Source of the DNA: Hymenochaete sp. R1
Taxonomy: Eukaryota; Basidiomycota; Agaricomycetes; Hymenochaetales; Hymenochaetaceae
Assembly: GCA_019400425.1 (NCBI GenBank)
Contig: JAFREE010000002.1
Coordinates: 372,001-436,000, forward strand
Direction of reading: 5' to 3'
DNA length: 64,000 nt
Shown: in pieces, positions 43,853 through 55,265 of the stretch
How the letters are laid out: every line of letters begins with the position of its first letter
How positions within the stretch are numbered: the first letter of the stretch is position 1
Notes under the pieces: model-generated
The model's input: only the letters and a program-made list of their open reading frames with translations
Databases searched by the model: none
Told to the model about the DNA's origin: nothing
Made by a program: the position numbers and the translations under genes

Positions 43853-46410
43853 TCAGGAGCCAAACGAAGGAACCTGCGACGCGAATTTACTTCGCGCGCG
43901 GATCTGGGGGCCCCACCGGAAAAGCTGCAGCGTATGAAATGGTAAGTGTCCAGAATTGGATAGAGTATAGATACGGGTACAGGTACGTACAATAAACGGA
44001 ATGGGGGCCATTAGAAGGGCGATCCACCCGAAGATGAAGTTGGCCCATTTGAACGTTAAAGCAGTGTACATTTGGTTCGTGAAGAGTGGGAAGATGAAGC
44101 CACACAAGTTTCCTTGAATATATCTATGTTAGGGAATGTCATATGTATACTTGGCAATGAAACCTACTGAACAAACTTTGGCCGGCCATGGCAGACGAAG
44201 CGAAGGGCCCATAACTGCAAAGACGCGTCAGTTGAATTTCGAACGAGACTCTTTGTTAGCGATACTTACCAATCCGCCAAATATGTGAATACAGCAAGAT
44301 AGATCATGAAGACACACCACATGAAGATCTATCGGCATGATTCCGAATCAGATGCAGGTTTTCTAAGCAAACAATAGCGTTCTTACCGCGATGGCAAAGC
44401 ACATTCCAATCCAATGAACCTGCGCCTGAGATGTACCAGCGTAGATAAACATGGCTATCGGAAAGAGAATACCAGCAGCGCAGGTTGTATATAGACGAGC
44501 TTCATGTCCTTTCGTCGGGTACTTTTCCCTGTTTCATGGTCAAAAGGAGCACGTCGGCTAATCAAATAGCGCGCTTACTCGTAGATCCTTTCTTGGAAGA
44601 AGGCATTCGTGAGGTATCCGAGGAAAGATCCAATCCTTTCAAAATAAAAGTAATAAACCGCAATGAGCATCCGCCATAAGCAACATAACTTTCAGACATA
44701 CGCCATGCTTATGTATACTGTCCCGACTTGACCGATATTGAATCCATGTAACTGTTCGAATGCTGGCGCAATTGACCTATTTCATATTAGTAAATTAAGC
44801 AATCCTAAGAGTCTGGCTGTGCCTTACTCGACGAGAACATAGAGGATTCCCCAAGCAAATCCAACCCATAACTATCAAGAGTGTTAGACTGACGTCGAAT
44901 TGTATGAATTCGAATCCCTCATACACTAAATGCGATAACCACCGGCTCCGTGAGAAGTAGATCTGCGTGTAAAGTCAGCAAAAGTTCTCAGCCACTACTG
45001 AGCCCGACTCACGGATTGGTCGAGTGCAGGAGATAAGAATAAGTGACCGGAGAGAAGCACGCTCATCTTCTATTCGCGCGCGGTAGCGGTTGTCATTAGA
45101 TTCCTTCCGAAGCTTCCTCGCCAACCGCGTCAACAGGACAGATGATCGTGTTTCCTTCATTCCTATTAAAATACATATCCAAATGAGACCTGTAAAGCTG
45201 GAATAACCATCAGGATATCCCATTGACAATGCGACAAGAATACAAGCTTACAGGACGTGTAACCACTGGATCCAGCGCCACTCAAGATGAGGGTTAAACG
45301 CAATCCAACCCGCAATGACAGGACCTAGCCCTGTGGAAGCCATCGCTGCAACTGAGAAAAGCCCCATGGGGATCCCGCGCCTGTTTGAAAGGACACAAAT
45401 AGGTGAAGCAATGATGGATGGTAGAAGTGTTTTAGGCACACGTACTCATGTGGCGCCCAGATATCAGCAATGGTTCCACCAACCATCGTTGACCCGGTCG
45501 ACCCAACTGCCCCGGAAATAAATCGCAGTACGATGACACTTTGGATGTTTTTCGATCTGCATTTACCCCTATTATGAGCTCGTATATAATTTATCTGAAG
45601 AGTAGAACTCACAGAGCAGTGCCAATGTGCATGATCATTAAGATGAACGTCGTCACGCTGTACATGGATTGACGCCCGAACTCTTCACTTAGAGGGGCGA
45701 AAATTAACGGAAAGATGGAGAAGCCCAGGGGGTAGACAGCGAGAGCAACTGTGGCTTGAAAATGCGTGCAGTTGAGGTCGTGCTCCATCGAGTCGAATCC
45801 CATGGCGAACGTCGAGGTCACGGCAGCTTCGGACACGACTTTAGATGACTACAACTTAAAATCAATGACATTGATCAATAGCTCACCGACCAGTCCAGTC
45901 AAACTGGAGGCTATAATAGTGATCGTCCATTTTCTCCAGCGGGAAAAGTTGGCCGGGTTTCTGGGGTCACCTTCCGGCCAATCTACCTAAGGAGCTATAT
46001 CGGTCAGTATAGGGCCCATGCCAAGTCACTAAAGACACACTCGCATATAGGATTTCCTCTTCCTTTCCTGCGTACTTGACGGCAGAAGCCCTCGTACGTC
46101 CCTGGCCATCCAACGCCCCCTTCTTCTCGTCGAAGTCGTTTTCTCTATCCTCCTGGATCTCATGATGTGGCGAAGGTCGTGAAGTGTCGTGGTGATGGTC
46201 ATTGGCGAATGAACGGAGAAGGTGCTGAGGAAAGCTCTCTTCAAGTTCGCGGGGAGTTGGTCGCGAGCTCAAGCTCAGACGAGAGTCGACATATTCACCG
46301 ACTGCATCTATGTCACGGATGTCGAGGTGCTCGAAAGGCGTCTCCCTGTCTCCGGCCAGCGTTGGAGACGCACTGGGTTTCGGCGTGTCTTCCATTGCTG
46401 GGTAGACCAT
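43853..46410 (-). CDS. MFS transporter, DHA1-type (polyamine/multidrug-like)
   Basis: Plasma-membrane proton antiporter of the fungal DHA1 group, related to Tpo polyamine and azole-resistance transporters. A hydrophilic acidic N-terminus of about 145 residues ends near the family motif VDWPEGDPRNPANFSRWRKW, followed by TITIIASSLTGLV (helix 1). Next: VVSEAAVTSTFAMGFDSM, LAVYPLGFSIFPLIFAPLSE, FGRQSMYSVTTFILM, VIVLRFISGAVGSTGSTMVG, GTIADIWAPHERGIPMGLFS and TGLGPVIAGWIAFNPHLEWR. The C-terminal half has LWVGFAWGILYVLVES, SIAPAFEQLHGFNIGQVG and GPFASSAMAGQSLFRNLCGF, ending in a short cytosolic tail. About a dozen short exons. ATG at 46410 chosen; a second in-frame ATG is at 46395. Substrate not determinable. 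Confidence 0.88.
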
Positions 46411-47491
46411 AGGGGACGCAAGAAGGGAACAGAAAAGGGTTAAAGAGGATTTGACGAGTACTCCTTCTTAAATATGCAGGAGCGGCATGTAAGCGATGGT
46501 TAAGAAGTCAAAAATACTGACACATCCGACGAGTCCGCTCCTGGTAGAGGTACTGGAACACTCGCAGTGCTACACTGCAAATTTCCTTCTTCAGCGTTCG
46601 CATACATTGCAGTCTTTCCGAAGCCTCGAACGGAGAGTTTTTCTTCTTTACTTCACGAAAACGGGTCTAGCCATGCCTTCGAAGCTTCGCAAATCGTGAG
46701 GCAAAGAGAAGATGCTTTGCAGCGACTACCTGCTAGACTTTCCAAAAAAGGCGTGCCTCGGATCTTACCAGTGGCCCTTCTCAGATCTATCCGTGCTTTC
46801 CGTGCTTTCCTCGGCCGATACGTCCCATTAATTGGTAATCTCATCGACTAGCCAGGGCTTCAAGTTTTCAGACGACTGGCACGGTTTTATACTTCCTCCG
46901 CCCGAAGTGAAATGACGAGTTGCAAAAATAAGGCATTTATCAAAGAAGTAGATGTAGATGACTTTTTATTCATATCCATCTGGGCATGAAACTTTATCGT
47001 CAGATTGCACCACTTTCTCAGAGCGCTAGCCCGCTCCTTGACGGACGTACGGTGGTATGATGCCGCGAATGATTCAATACCGTACGTTTCAATGGAGTGA
47101 GTGAGTCATATGTTTGTGTTTGTCGGACTTGCGCGGGTCACACAAAGCCTCTTTCTATGACCACAACCACAACTTGAAAGTCTAACCTACCTTGGAATTT
47201 CAGAAACGGCAGATTGTTGATTTCGCCATCTGCTTCAGCAAGCCACAGGGGCCTCACTCACGGGGTTTTCCTCATTTACCTCACTTTTAGTTTTTAGATA
47301 GCTAAAAATAACATAACTCGAGCGCGTTTCGATCACGTGTAGTTGAGACGCGTTCAGAATTGATTTCGGACATTTCTTGTGGGAGATTCCTCAGCCTCCG
47401 ACTCCCATCTCCGTCTCCGTCCTTGTTCGCCATCGGCCATCTGCAGGGCGGAGCACAGATAGCCAGCGCTCATTCACTGTCGTTCATCTTG
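46411..47491. other. 1.1-kb divergent intergenic region, possible small ORF
   Basis: Between the MFS gene and the PPxY protein. A plus-strand ATG frame at 46496-46699 and an overlapping longer frame without ATG (46567-46851, rich in Arg and Leu) could be parts of a small gene, but no join makes a convincing protein. A 9-bp inverted repeat (ACGTACGGT at 47045-47053, ACCGTACGT at 47079-47087) and a CACGTG E-box at 47334-47339 are present. Confidence 0.35.
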
Positions 47492-49118
47492 ATGTCCTTC
47501 TTCCCTTTTACCTTCCACTTCGCTCTTCCGGGTCTAGCAAACCCATTCAGTCTACAGACACAGCCTGTAGGCACGAACGCGGGTCCGGGAGATGCTATCG
47601 ACTGTGGTCCAGTCCCAACTCGGAAGAGGACTTTCGACAGCACCTTTTCACATCGTGATATAAAGAGGCCAACAGGACCTCCGCCTGCGCCTCTAGTTCG
47701 GAAGCGGGGTTGGGTACCTTCCACCTCTGAACCCTGTGAAGCCATGATTGTCCCAGCTTCGCCTGCAGGAATTCTCAACACCTCTTTCCCGAGCGAAGGC
47801 AATGGGGACCGGGTCGCAGAAAATGTTCGAGAGACTGGGGAAGAAATTGAACTCGGTGAGCATGCTTTCCGCGTTTCTTCGCTTAGTCTCTGTCTCTTCT
47901 GTCGTACCATTGTTTGTACACTCGTTCGACGCGTGTATTTGTACATATGCGTTGTGCACGGCTCAAATCTGGCCCTTGACCCCCGACCCCCATCCTCCCT
48001 CTTACCCTATACTCTGATGTTCCTCCAAGCCATCGTCTTCGCATTTGCATTATGTTTACTTCCGTCGTCCGTTTCGGCATGCATTCTCATCTTGTTCGTG
48101 CTTGATTCGTTAGACCTCCCTTCGTCAAAACGCCGCAAAGGCATCACAGGGTCGGTCATCTCAACAGCGTACAATGCAGCCCTAGTCGGAGCTGCCGTAG
48201 GACTTACAGTATTTCGTATGTGAGTCTGACCACTTACTTTTTTGTGGCCTTTTCTGAAGATAATTCTACACAGGTGGCGAGACCGAGGGAGGGAAATGGA
48301 ACAGGCACCTCCACCTCCGTATCAAGAGGAATGGGCACCTCCTGTAGAAGTATGATAAATTCTCCCATATGTTGGTTTAAGACTCATGAATACTTGATGC
48401 TAGAATGTCCAGGACTGCCCAAAGCCACTACCTGCAGAAATTACGCAAAACACTAAACCCTACTCAACACTTACGTCACATAAACGACACAATGTCTCTG
48501 GCCGTCGTACTCAAAAGCAAAATAAAAGGGTTACAAACAAGAAGCTGGACTCGTCACCAAAGAAGTCAAGGATAGCGCAGACTGGAATGTACTTTCAAAC
48601 GGACGAAGATCCCCAAGACGAGGTCAGTGCCCGTCCCTTTGTGATTTTCGTTTATGCGATTTACACTGCCATAGATGGATTGGATTGGAGATAAGCTATC
48701 GCAACTCATTGAAGAGGGGAAGAAGGCACTTGGAAAAGAGATTGTCGTTTCAAGCGAGGCTCCGGAAGATGAGGTTGATGATGGGAGTGGAGATTGGATT
48801 GAAGATGAAGCAGCTTCTGCATCTTTTGCTTTTGAGGCGAATCGGATCACCCGTGGAAGTCCCTCCAAATCAAGACGGTTAGCGGGCGCATACAGTGTCC
48901 CGTCAGCGAGTCAGCCAAGCTTAGTCCACTCCCGAAAACCCTCAGACGAAGACCGCTTTTCTCAACCGATGGCATCTTCTCAACCCATATCTTTCGCTCG
49001 TGCCCCCACCACTGTTCCCTCTGAAGAAGGGCTATCAGAAAGCCAATACATCAAAGAGTCTATGGAACGAGCTCGGGCTGCTTATCGTCAGCGCCGAGGG
49101 CACGATGCAGCACTTTAG
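47492..49118 (+). CDS. Unrecognised membrane protein with PPxY motif
   Basis: I do not recognise a named family. Five exons give about 400 residues. The N-terminal 120 residues are hydrophilic and Pro-rich (KRPTGPPPAP). One predicted membrane helix follows at about residues 134-156 (SVISTAYNAALVGAAVGLTV), then a basic stop (RMWRDRGRE) and PPPPYQEEW, a PPxY motif of the type bound by WW domains of Rsp5/Nedd4 ligases. The next exon is Lys-rich (KRHNVSGRRTQKQNKR). The last begins MDWIGDKLSQLIEEGKKALG, an amphipathic helix, followed by acidic and Ser-rich sequence. The first intron (47856-48113) is 258 bp, much longer than its neighbours, a multiple of three and free of stops, so its retention would add 86 mostly hydrophobic residues. 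Function unknown. Confidence 0.65.
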
Positions 49119-49721
49119 ATATCTTCCTCACTTTTCCGGGTTCTATGTCTTCGCTTTCGCATTCATACATACCACTTACGAGGCGAACGCCCGTCATGAA
49201 GCATCCCATTATTTCTAACTCGCATTATTATTTCTCACTCTTGATAGATCATGTTTCCCGTTTCCTTTGTTCTCATCAGCAGCAAACAAATGGCTCATTT
49301 TACTGTAGCTTTATACTGTGTACTTTGTCAAATAATTATGTGTCTGTAATGGACATCGCTTCGTTTGTTCCAGTAATTAGTGTCACTGGACTTGATTAAA
49401 TGCAGTTCTAGCGACGTGGATCATCATGAAATGCCGCGCGCACTGGACAAACTAGTGACGGTAGTGTCAATGCCCAAGCTCATCATAATCTACACTTCAT
49501 CTTGCTTGCAGTTTGAGTCCCTCCCTTTTCGAAAACAATCCACCCTCCCTTCACTGCTCTCCAGTAACGTTTCCGGAAAGAAAAGCCAATCAGCGAATTG
49601 CTCTCTTACTGGAGAGAACTAGACCCAGAAGCAAACAACACACCACTGGCAGCGGCTCACCCAGTCAGAAATCATCGAAGAAGTGTCACAATTCAGCACT
49701 TGATAGGCAACATAATACTCT
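49119..49721 (+). other. Intergenic or possible 5' exon of the TBC gene
   Basis: The left part is the 3' flank of the previous gene. At about 49513-49690 a plus-strand frame includes FPERKANQRIALLLERTRP, which looks coding. It may be an upstream exon of the TBC gene, but I could not find a splice pair that joins it in frame, and an in-frame TAA lies just before the ATG at 49722. Confidence 0.35.
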
Positions 49722-52700
49722 ATGGCGACCATTTCAACTGTTCTGCGCAAATTTCAAGAACCAACTCGGGATGAGTTGATGCGTCTGTACTTCTCGTTGC
49801 CTCCGGGCGATTCAGAGGCAGAGACTGAGACCAAGGGCTCTGGAAGCACCTCGGGCAAGTCGGGCATGCGCTCCGCGTCTCCTTCTGCAGGTAGCACTCC
49901 AGAGGACAGAGGAGAGATGGACATCAATGCGGTATTGAGTCTCGCGGAAGAAGGGCTGGAGGATTCGTATGTGCGTGCTCTTCCGAAACATACCAATGAA
50001 TTGAGTATCTTCGTGTTGATCCTTGTTGCTGTGTTGATATGCTTAGGCTGGGAAACTCTACTTGCTACCTCCGTTTCTGACATTCGCATCTCTTGACCGC
50101 AAAAGCGTGCGGTTCACGATTCCGTTATGTACGGTGAGACGTGTCGAGCGACTCAATACACGTACGGGAGTCTTTGCGCTGAGCCTGACCCTATGGCATA
50201 ACATGAAGATTGTGAGTGCCCGTTGGGTTCTACTATGCTTGATCATCAATTCATTGAGATACGTTCTATCTAGATAGTCCAGCTTACCGCTTTACGGCCG
50301 ACAGCAGACCAGTTCTGCTCGTTCCTTCGAGACGCACTCAAATCCCAATTACAGCGAGGACAGATGAAGGCGATGAAGTCATTTGTCAAAACATGCTACT
50401 CGGAGGAGCTACTCTCGTCAGGTGGGGCGTCGGAGGTCGAGCAAGAGAAATCTGCGACCAATGCAACTGAGGATACCTCAAGGGACGAGAAGTCACCTGG
50501 CTCGGAACCAACGTTTCATGGCGGCCTGGGGTTGAAGTTCAAGTTCCCGGGAGATCCTAAGAAGTAAGTCTGGGAGAAGTCGTAGTTCGCTATCTTATTT
50601 TTTTTCCAGGCTACGTGAAGCTTCTAAGATTAAGCTATGGACGCAGTATCTCCGATGTAAGCAGCGGTTGTGCTTGGCTTATCCTTGCTCCTCGCTCTTA
50701 CGAGTTTGTCCATTGTATCAGCTCATGGCAGAAACCTTTCACTTCTTCGTTACCCTCAGTTCACCCGCTTGGTGCAAGTCGGGCTTCCAAATCGCCTACG
50801 GGGAGAGATATGGGAGACGCTATCTGGGTCCCTGTATTTGCGTTTTCAGAATCCCGGGCTATACGAAAGGATATTAGTAGAAAACAAGGATATAACGACG
50901 ACCAGCATGGACGATATCGAGAAAGATCTGCATCGTAGTCTACCAGAATACCCTGCGTATCAGACTGAGGTACAGGCTCCTTCTGGCTTCACTCGTGGTC
51001 TCTGTTCAATTGTTTCTCCAGGAAGGCATCGAAACTCTGAGAAGAGTTTTGACGGCTTACAGCTTCAGGAATCCTGAACTCGGATATTGTCAGGTGAGCG
51101 AATTGTGAATGCTGTGCTGTTGTTGTAGTATTTATTTAGTCTGTTAGGCTATGAATATTCTGGCAGCTGCTATTCTCATGTGAGCGCGTGCATTGACTTC
51201 GTTCATTTGCATTGGCTGACACGAATTCAGCTACATGTCCGAAGAGCAAGCATTTTGGCTTCTTGAGGTTCTATGTACGAGGCTCTTGCCTGGATACTAC
51301 AGTCCGTCTATGCACGGAACACTCCTTGATCAAAGAGTCTTTGAGTCACTGGTTCAAAGATGCTTGCCGATGATCAACGACCACTTCCACGCCGTCGATG
51401 TACAATTATCGGTCGCGTCCCTTCCGTGGTTCCTTAGTTTGTAAGTATCCCTGACCGACCAGCTTTATTAGTCTAAAGCTTATCTTGGATAAAATCAGAT
51501 ACGTCAACAGTATGCCTATGATCTTCGCTTTCCGCATCGTAGACTGCTTTTTCTGTATGGGCCCGAAGGTTCTTTTCCAAATAGGGTGGGCCTCATCTGT
51601 ATTCACATTATTCCGTGACTAACGTTATTTTGATAGCCTTGGTAAGTTCCATTGCTGTGATATGAACTGTTTATTGAGTATCATGCAGCTATCTTGAAGA
51701 TAAACGGGGAGGCTCTTCTCCAGATTCAAGACGATGGGGCCTTCATCAGGTATGATTTTTCTCGTGTAATATGATGAAGTATTTACCCAACTCCGTTCAG
51801 TCTTATGCGAGACTACTTCGCCTCTCTCGGTGACTCCGCACATCCTGAATCGAGTGATCCACGAACAAGAGCCATCACCCGCTTCCAAGAATTGTTACTG
51901 GTGTCCTTCCGTGAGTTCTCCGTAATCTCGGACGAGACAATCCAGTCGGAACGCCGAAAATATCGGAGCACGATCATCCAGAGCATTGAAGCATTCTCAA
52001 AACGCGCAGCAATCCGAAGCTTGAAGAGGACTGGTCGGTTCAGCAAGGACCAGCTCGGCCTAATCTATGATGCATTATTCAAGGCGATATGCGTTATTCC
52101 TGCAGTTGTGGACGAAAAGGTGCCTACTATGTTGCTAGACACAGGATTGACGCAGGATCAACAGAGGCAAGAGACGCGCGTTGGAATGCAGACGTTCAAA
52201 TTGTTCTTGAGCGAAATTTGCACTTGGGCGCGTGATGAGAGGATCATCTCTAATGGATTCCAGGTACGACTTCTCGCAGGCTCTACTGGCAAGGAGTCTG
52301 ATTGTCGACTTTTGTTAATAGGAGCGGATTGATCGTGAAGTAGCAGACCACGAACTGATTGATAGGCTTTTCTTCTTCTGGGACACTTCTTATCGGGGCT
52401 CTCTTTCTTTACAAGTACGCCAATTTTCACATCGCTGCGACGCATAAGCTGACGATTCTTCAACAAGGATCTTGTAGACGGCCTTGAGGGTATCGTTTTC
52501 AATGGGCTCATGGAAAACATTGAATGGTTTTTCAATCTCCATGACAATGATAAAGATGGTTCATTGACGAAGGACGAGCTGCTGAAGGTTTCTGAGTCTT
52601 TACTCGTGGGTGAATCTTTAACCATGAACGGATCCTGTTTAACGGTGTTTTACAGTTTATCTTCCGGTTTGAAGTCGGCGATGCTTACCTGGGTGCTGTT

Positions 52701-53613
52701 AGTCGCTTTATGACGAATGCATTTGAATACGGCGATGCACTTCTACCGAGAGAGGATGGCGAGGATGAAGCACAAAGTCCAGACATTGGCAACAACCAGC
52801 CATACTTAAATGTCGCAACGTGCGATTCCTATGTAATGTATATCCATTCTTTTCTGACATATCATATAGTTTTCGGATGGTTGTCCTTGCCGACGAGATT
52901 CTCGAGTCATTTTTCGAAACAGATTTGTCGGCTTCGTTCAGGCTAGAAAACACTACCGTGGAGATTCCACTTCCTCAATCCAATAGTGGCTTCCTAGGTG
53001 GCCTCATCTCAAGCATAGTCACAGATGAAAATAAGAGGATGTTTAATCGCTTCACTGACGAGATCGGAAAGTCCATCGGAAAGCATCAGGTACGTATGTA
53101 GTCTGTATTGAGACTGATTTTGACTTACGGTTGCTGTAGGTCGTTCACAAACCAACGATCGGTCGGTCAATGCAATTACAAGAACCCAAAGCTCGAGAAT
53201 CACTTCTCACACCTTCAATGCGTCGCTCAACTTCTCGAACCAGTCTCAATGCATCGAACGAGAATATTTCCAACAGAAGTCCATCTCCAAGCCAGATTTC
53301 ATCTTCAACAACAGCACCCTCTGCTCTTGCGAGCCAAAATGCCCCGACGATCTCCCCCGATTCAGTTCCCGAGCCGATTTTGCCGCTTCCCGCAATCTCC
53401 GCAGCCAATGCTGCGCTTATGGAAAGACCAGCGTTTGCGATTGATGATGCGAAGGACGAGGATGAGGAAGAAGATGAAACGTTCGGAATAGGCGGTGATG
53501 ATGACGAGGTGATGGACGAAGTCGATGCATTCCTTGAGGCCCATGATTCTGGGCTGACTGCTGCTGACCAGGAGCTTGCCAAAGGTGCCGGATTCTTAGA
53601 TCATGGCGATTGA
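49722..53613 (+). CDS. GRAM-TBC-EF-hand Rab GTPase-activating protein (TBC1D9/Gyp2/Mdr1-like)
   Basis: Membrane-traffic regulator that stimulates GTP hydrolysis by Rab/Ypt GTPases. The start at 49722 is provisional. The GRAM domain has [40 protein letters not shown] and [19 protein letters not shown]. The TBC domain has [33 protein letters not shown] (IxxDxxR, arginine finger), [18 protein letters not shown] (glutamine finger) and [20 protein letters not shown]. It continues with [20 protein letters not shown] and [17 protein letters not shown]. Later an EF-hand ([17 protein letters not shown]) keeps the Ca2+ ligand pattern. The C-terminus is Ser-rich and then very acidic ([15 protein letters not shown]). 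More than a dozen exons, about 1,050 residues. Both catalytic fingers are present, so it should be active. Confidence 0.88.
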
Positions 53614-53968
53614 TGTGATGCTCACAATATTTATTCCCTATAGACTTGGCAAAAGCACCTCCCATGAAATAAATCCACGTAATATCATCTTCCAGTTTCT
53701 CGTTAGCTATCGGAATCCCTATGTATCATTAAACAGAACTGCAGAAAACTTAATCGAATAGCTAGTGGCGAACGAAGGAATACACCAGTTAGACATTGAT
53801 ATTGAATAGAGTAAGTCACGCGCTGGATACTAGGCACGAGGCGCGTGTTGTGTACGCGTTATTTGCGTGATGACGACACTAGTGCCGCTCTGTTATTGCG
53901 CACTGCGCACAGCACCTCTTGACCTATCTATCTTGCCCTTATCCCACAATCCATCATCCCTCGCCAAC
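53614..53968. other. Intergenic, no gene seen
   Basis: 355 bp between two plus-strand genes. The right end is pyrimidine-rich, as for a promoter and leader. Nothing else recognised. Confidence 0.4.
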
Positions 53969-54937
53969 ATGTCGTCTGCATCCAATACTGTCCGCGAGCG
54001 CGCAGAGCATTTAGCTCACACGTCTAAGGCTGCAGTCGTCTCCACCTCGTATCTATACCCTATCCTCGGTGTCTTCTACATAGCACGACACCAATCCCTC
54101 TGGCCTCCAATCATCTCTCGTATCCTCCCATGTTTAGGACTTAGCGTTGGCGTGATTGTCCCGATGTTCCTCGTCACCTACATTCCTCAAGCTGCCGTGT
54201 TAACAATCACGGATGGCCCACTCGGCCCATGGAACGCGGCGTTACTGGTGCTGTCGGAGTCGGCTGCGATCATCAACGTGCTTGCGCGTACTTTCATTTT
54301 GAGGGACACATTGTATGACGTGTTTGATGCCACGCTCATATGCGAGGGCCAAGACGCATTTGTCGCACGAGGGCGGGAGGTGAAGGCAGGGAAGAAATCA
54401 GATGGGGCGAAGAAATTGGGGAAATTAATTAAGAAACCTTTCCGAAGGTGAGTCCTCGTTTTCAAGTTCGAGAAATTATCTAACACTTAATACTGTGATG
54501 AATAGGTTTTCTCCCTCAAGCATTACCCAGTATATCGTCATGCTACCTCTCAACTTGGTTCCAGTGGTCGGGACCGCTGCTTTCCTTGTTCTGCAAGGTC
54601 GGAAGATGGGGCCGAGCTTCCACTCACGTTACTTCCAACTCAAGGGCTTCAACGACGATCAACGAAAAGATTTTATTAAGCAAAACAAAGGAGCTTACAT
54701 CGGGTGAGTCTGCATTAAGTATGTTATTGAAGCTTTTTTGATAAGATTGGAAGGTTTGGAACTATGGTTATGGTTATGAACCTCGTCCCACTTGCATCCA
54801 TCTTCTTCACGTTTGCGTCTACCGTTGGCGCTGCTCTTTGGGCCACGGACATCGAGAAGAAGGCGAGCTACCCCGGCGAGTCTGTTGATATTGATGGAAG
54901 TGAAATGAAGAAAGACGAGCAAAAGAAAAGGTTTTGA
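53969..54937 (+). CDS. EI24/RRT8-like multi-pass membrane protein
   Basis: Integral membrane protein related to the EI24 domain family and to the yeast Rrt8/Lds outer-spore-wall or lipid-droplet proteins. The start at 53969 gives MSSASNTVRERAEHLAHTSK. Helices visible: TSYLYPILGVFYIARHQSLW, LPCLGLSVGVIVPMFLVTYI, NAALLVLSESAAIINVLART, SITQYIVMLPLNLVPVVGTA and TMVMVMNLVPLASIFFTFAS. The loops YFQLKGFNDDQRKDFIKQNK and FDATLICEGQ are typical of the family. Three exons, about 285 residues; the C-terminus is Lys/Glu-rich. Precise role unknown. Confidence 0.82.
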
Positions 54938-55265
54938 ATCTGCTACCGATGCCATCTTTGTACTCGAGTGCAGGAGTGGGAAGCGCTGCATTAGCAGTGA
55001 AAGCTCTTGTGGGCTAGGATATACACGATCATAATTATGTACTACCAGAGTCAATTACTGCAAAAGTATTGCTGTGTGTTGTTCTCTGACACAGTCGTAT
55101 CTACGATAAGGTACCAAGAAAAATATTCGCTCGCATGTCACTTTGGAAGTTTGGAGTCTTGGATTTGGTAAGGTAATCCGATAATTTCGGGGAGGGACCG
55201 CCAGTCTCCGAATTACCGACGCGCCCATCTCGACCATCTCTGACCCACTTTCAAGCGCACAACAC
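54938..55265. other. Intergenic, no gene seen
   Basis: 328 bp between two plus-strand genes. Reverse-strand frames here are not convincing. Confidence 0.4.

Noticed and set aside
44915..44930. TTCGAATCC resembling a tRNA T-arm
   Set aside because: No matching acceptor, D-arm or anticodon arm nearby; it lies in an intron of the MFS gene.
46496..46851. Two overlapping small frames between the MFS and PPxY genes
   Set aside because: One lacks an ATG and no splice combination gives a recognisable protein; kept only as a note in the intergenic entry.
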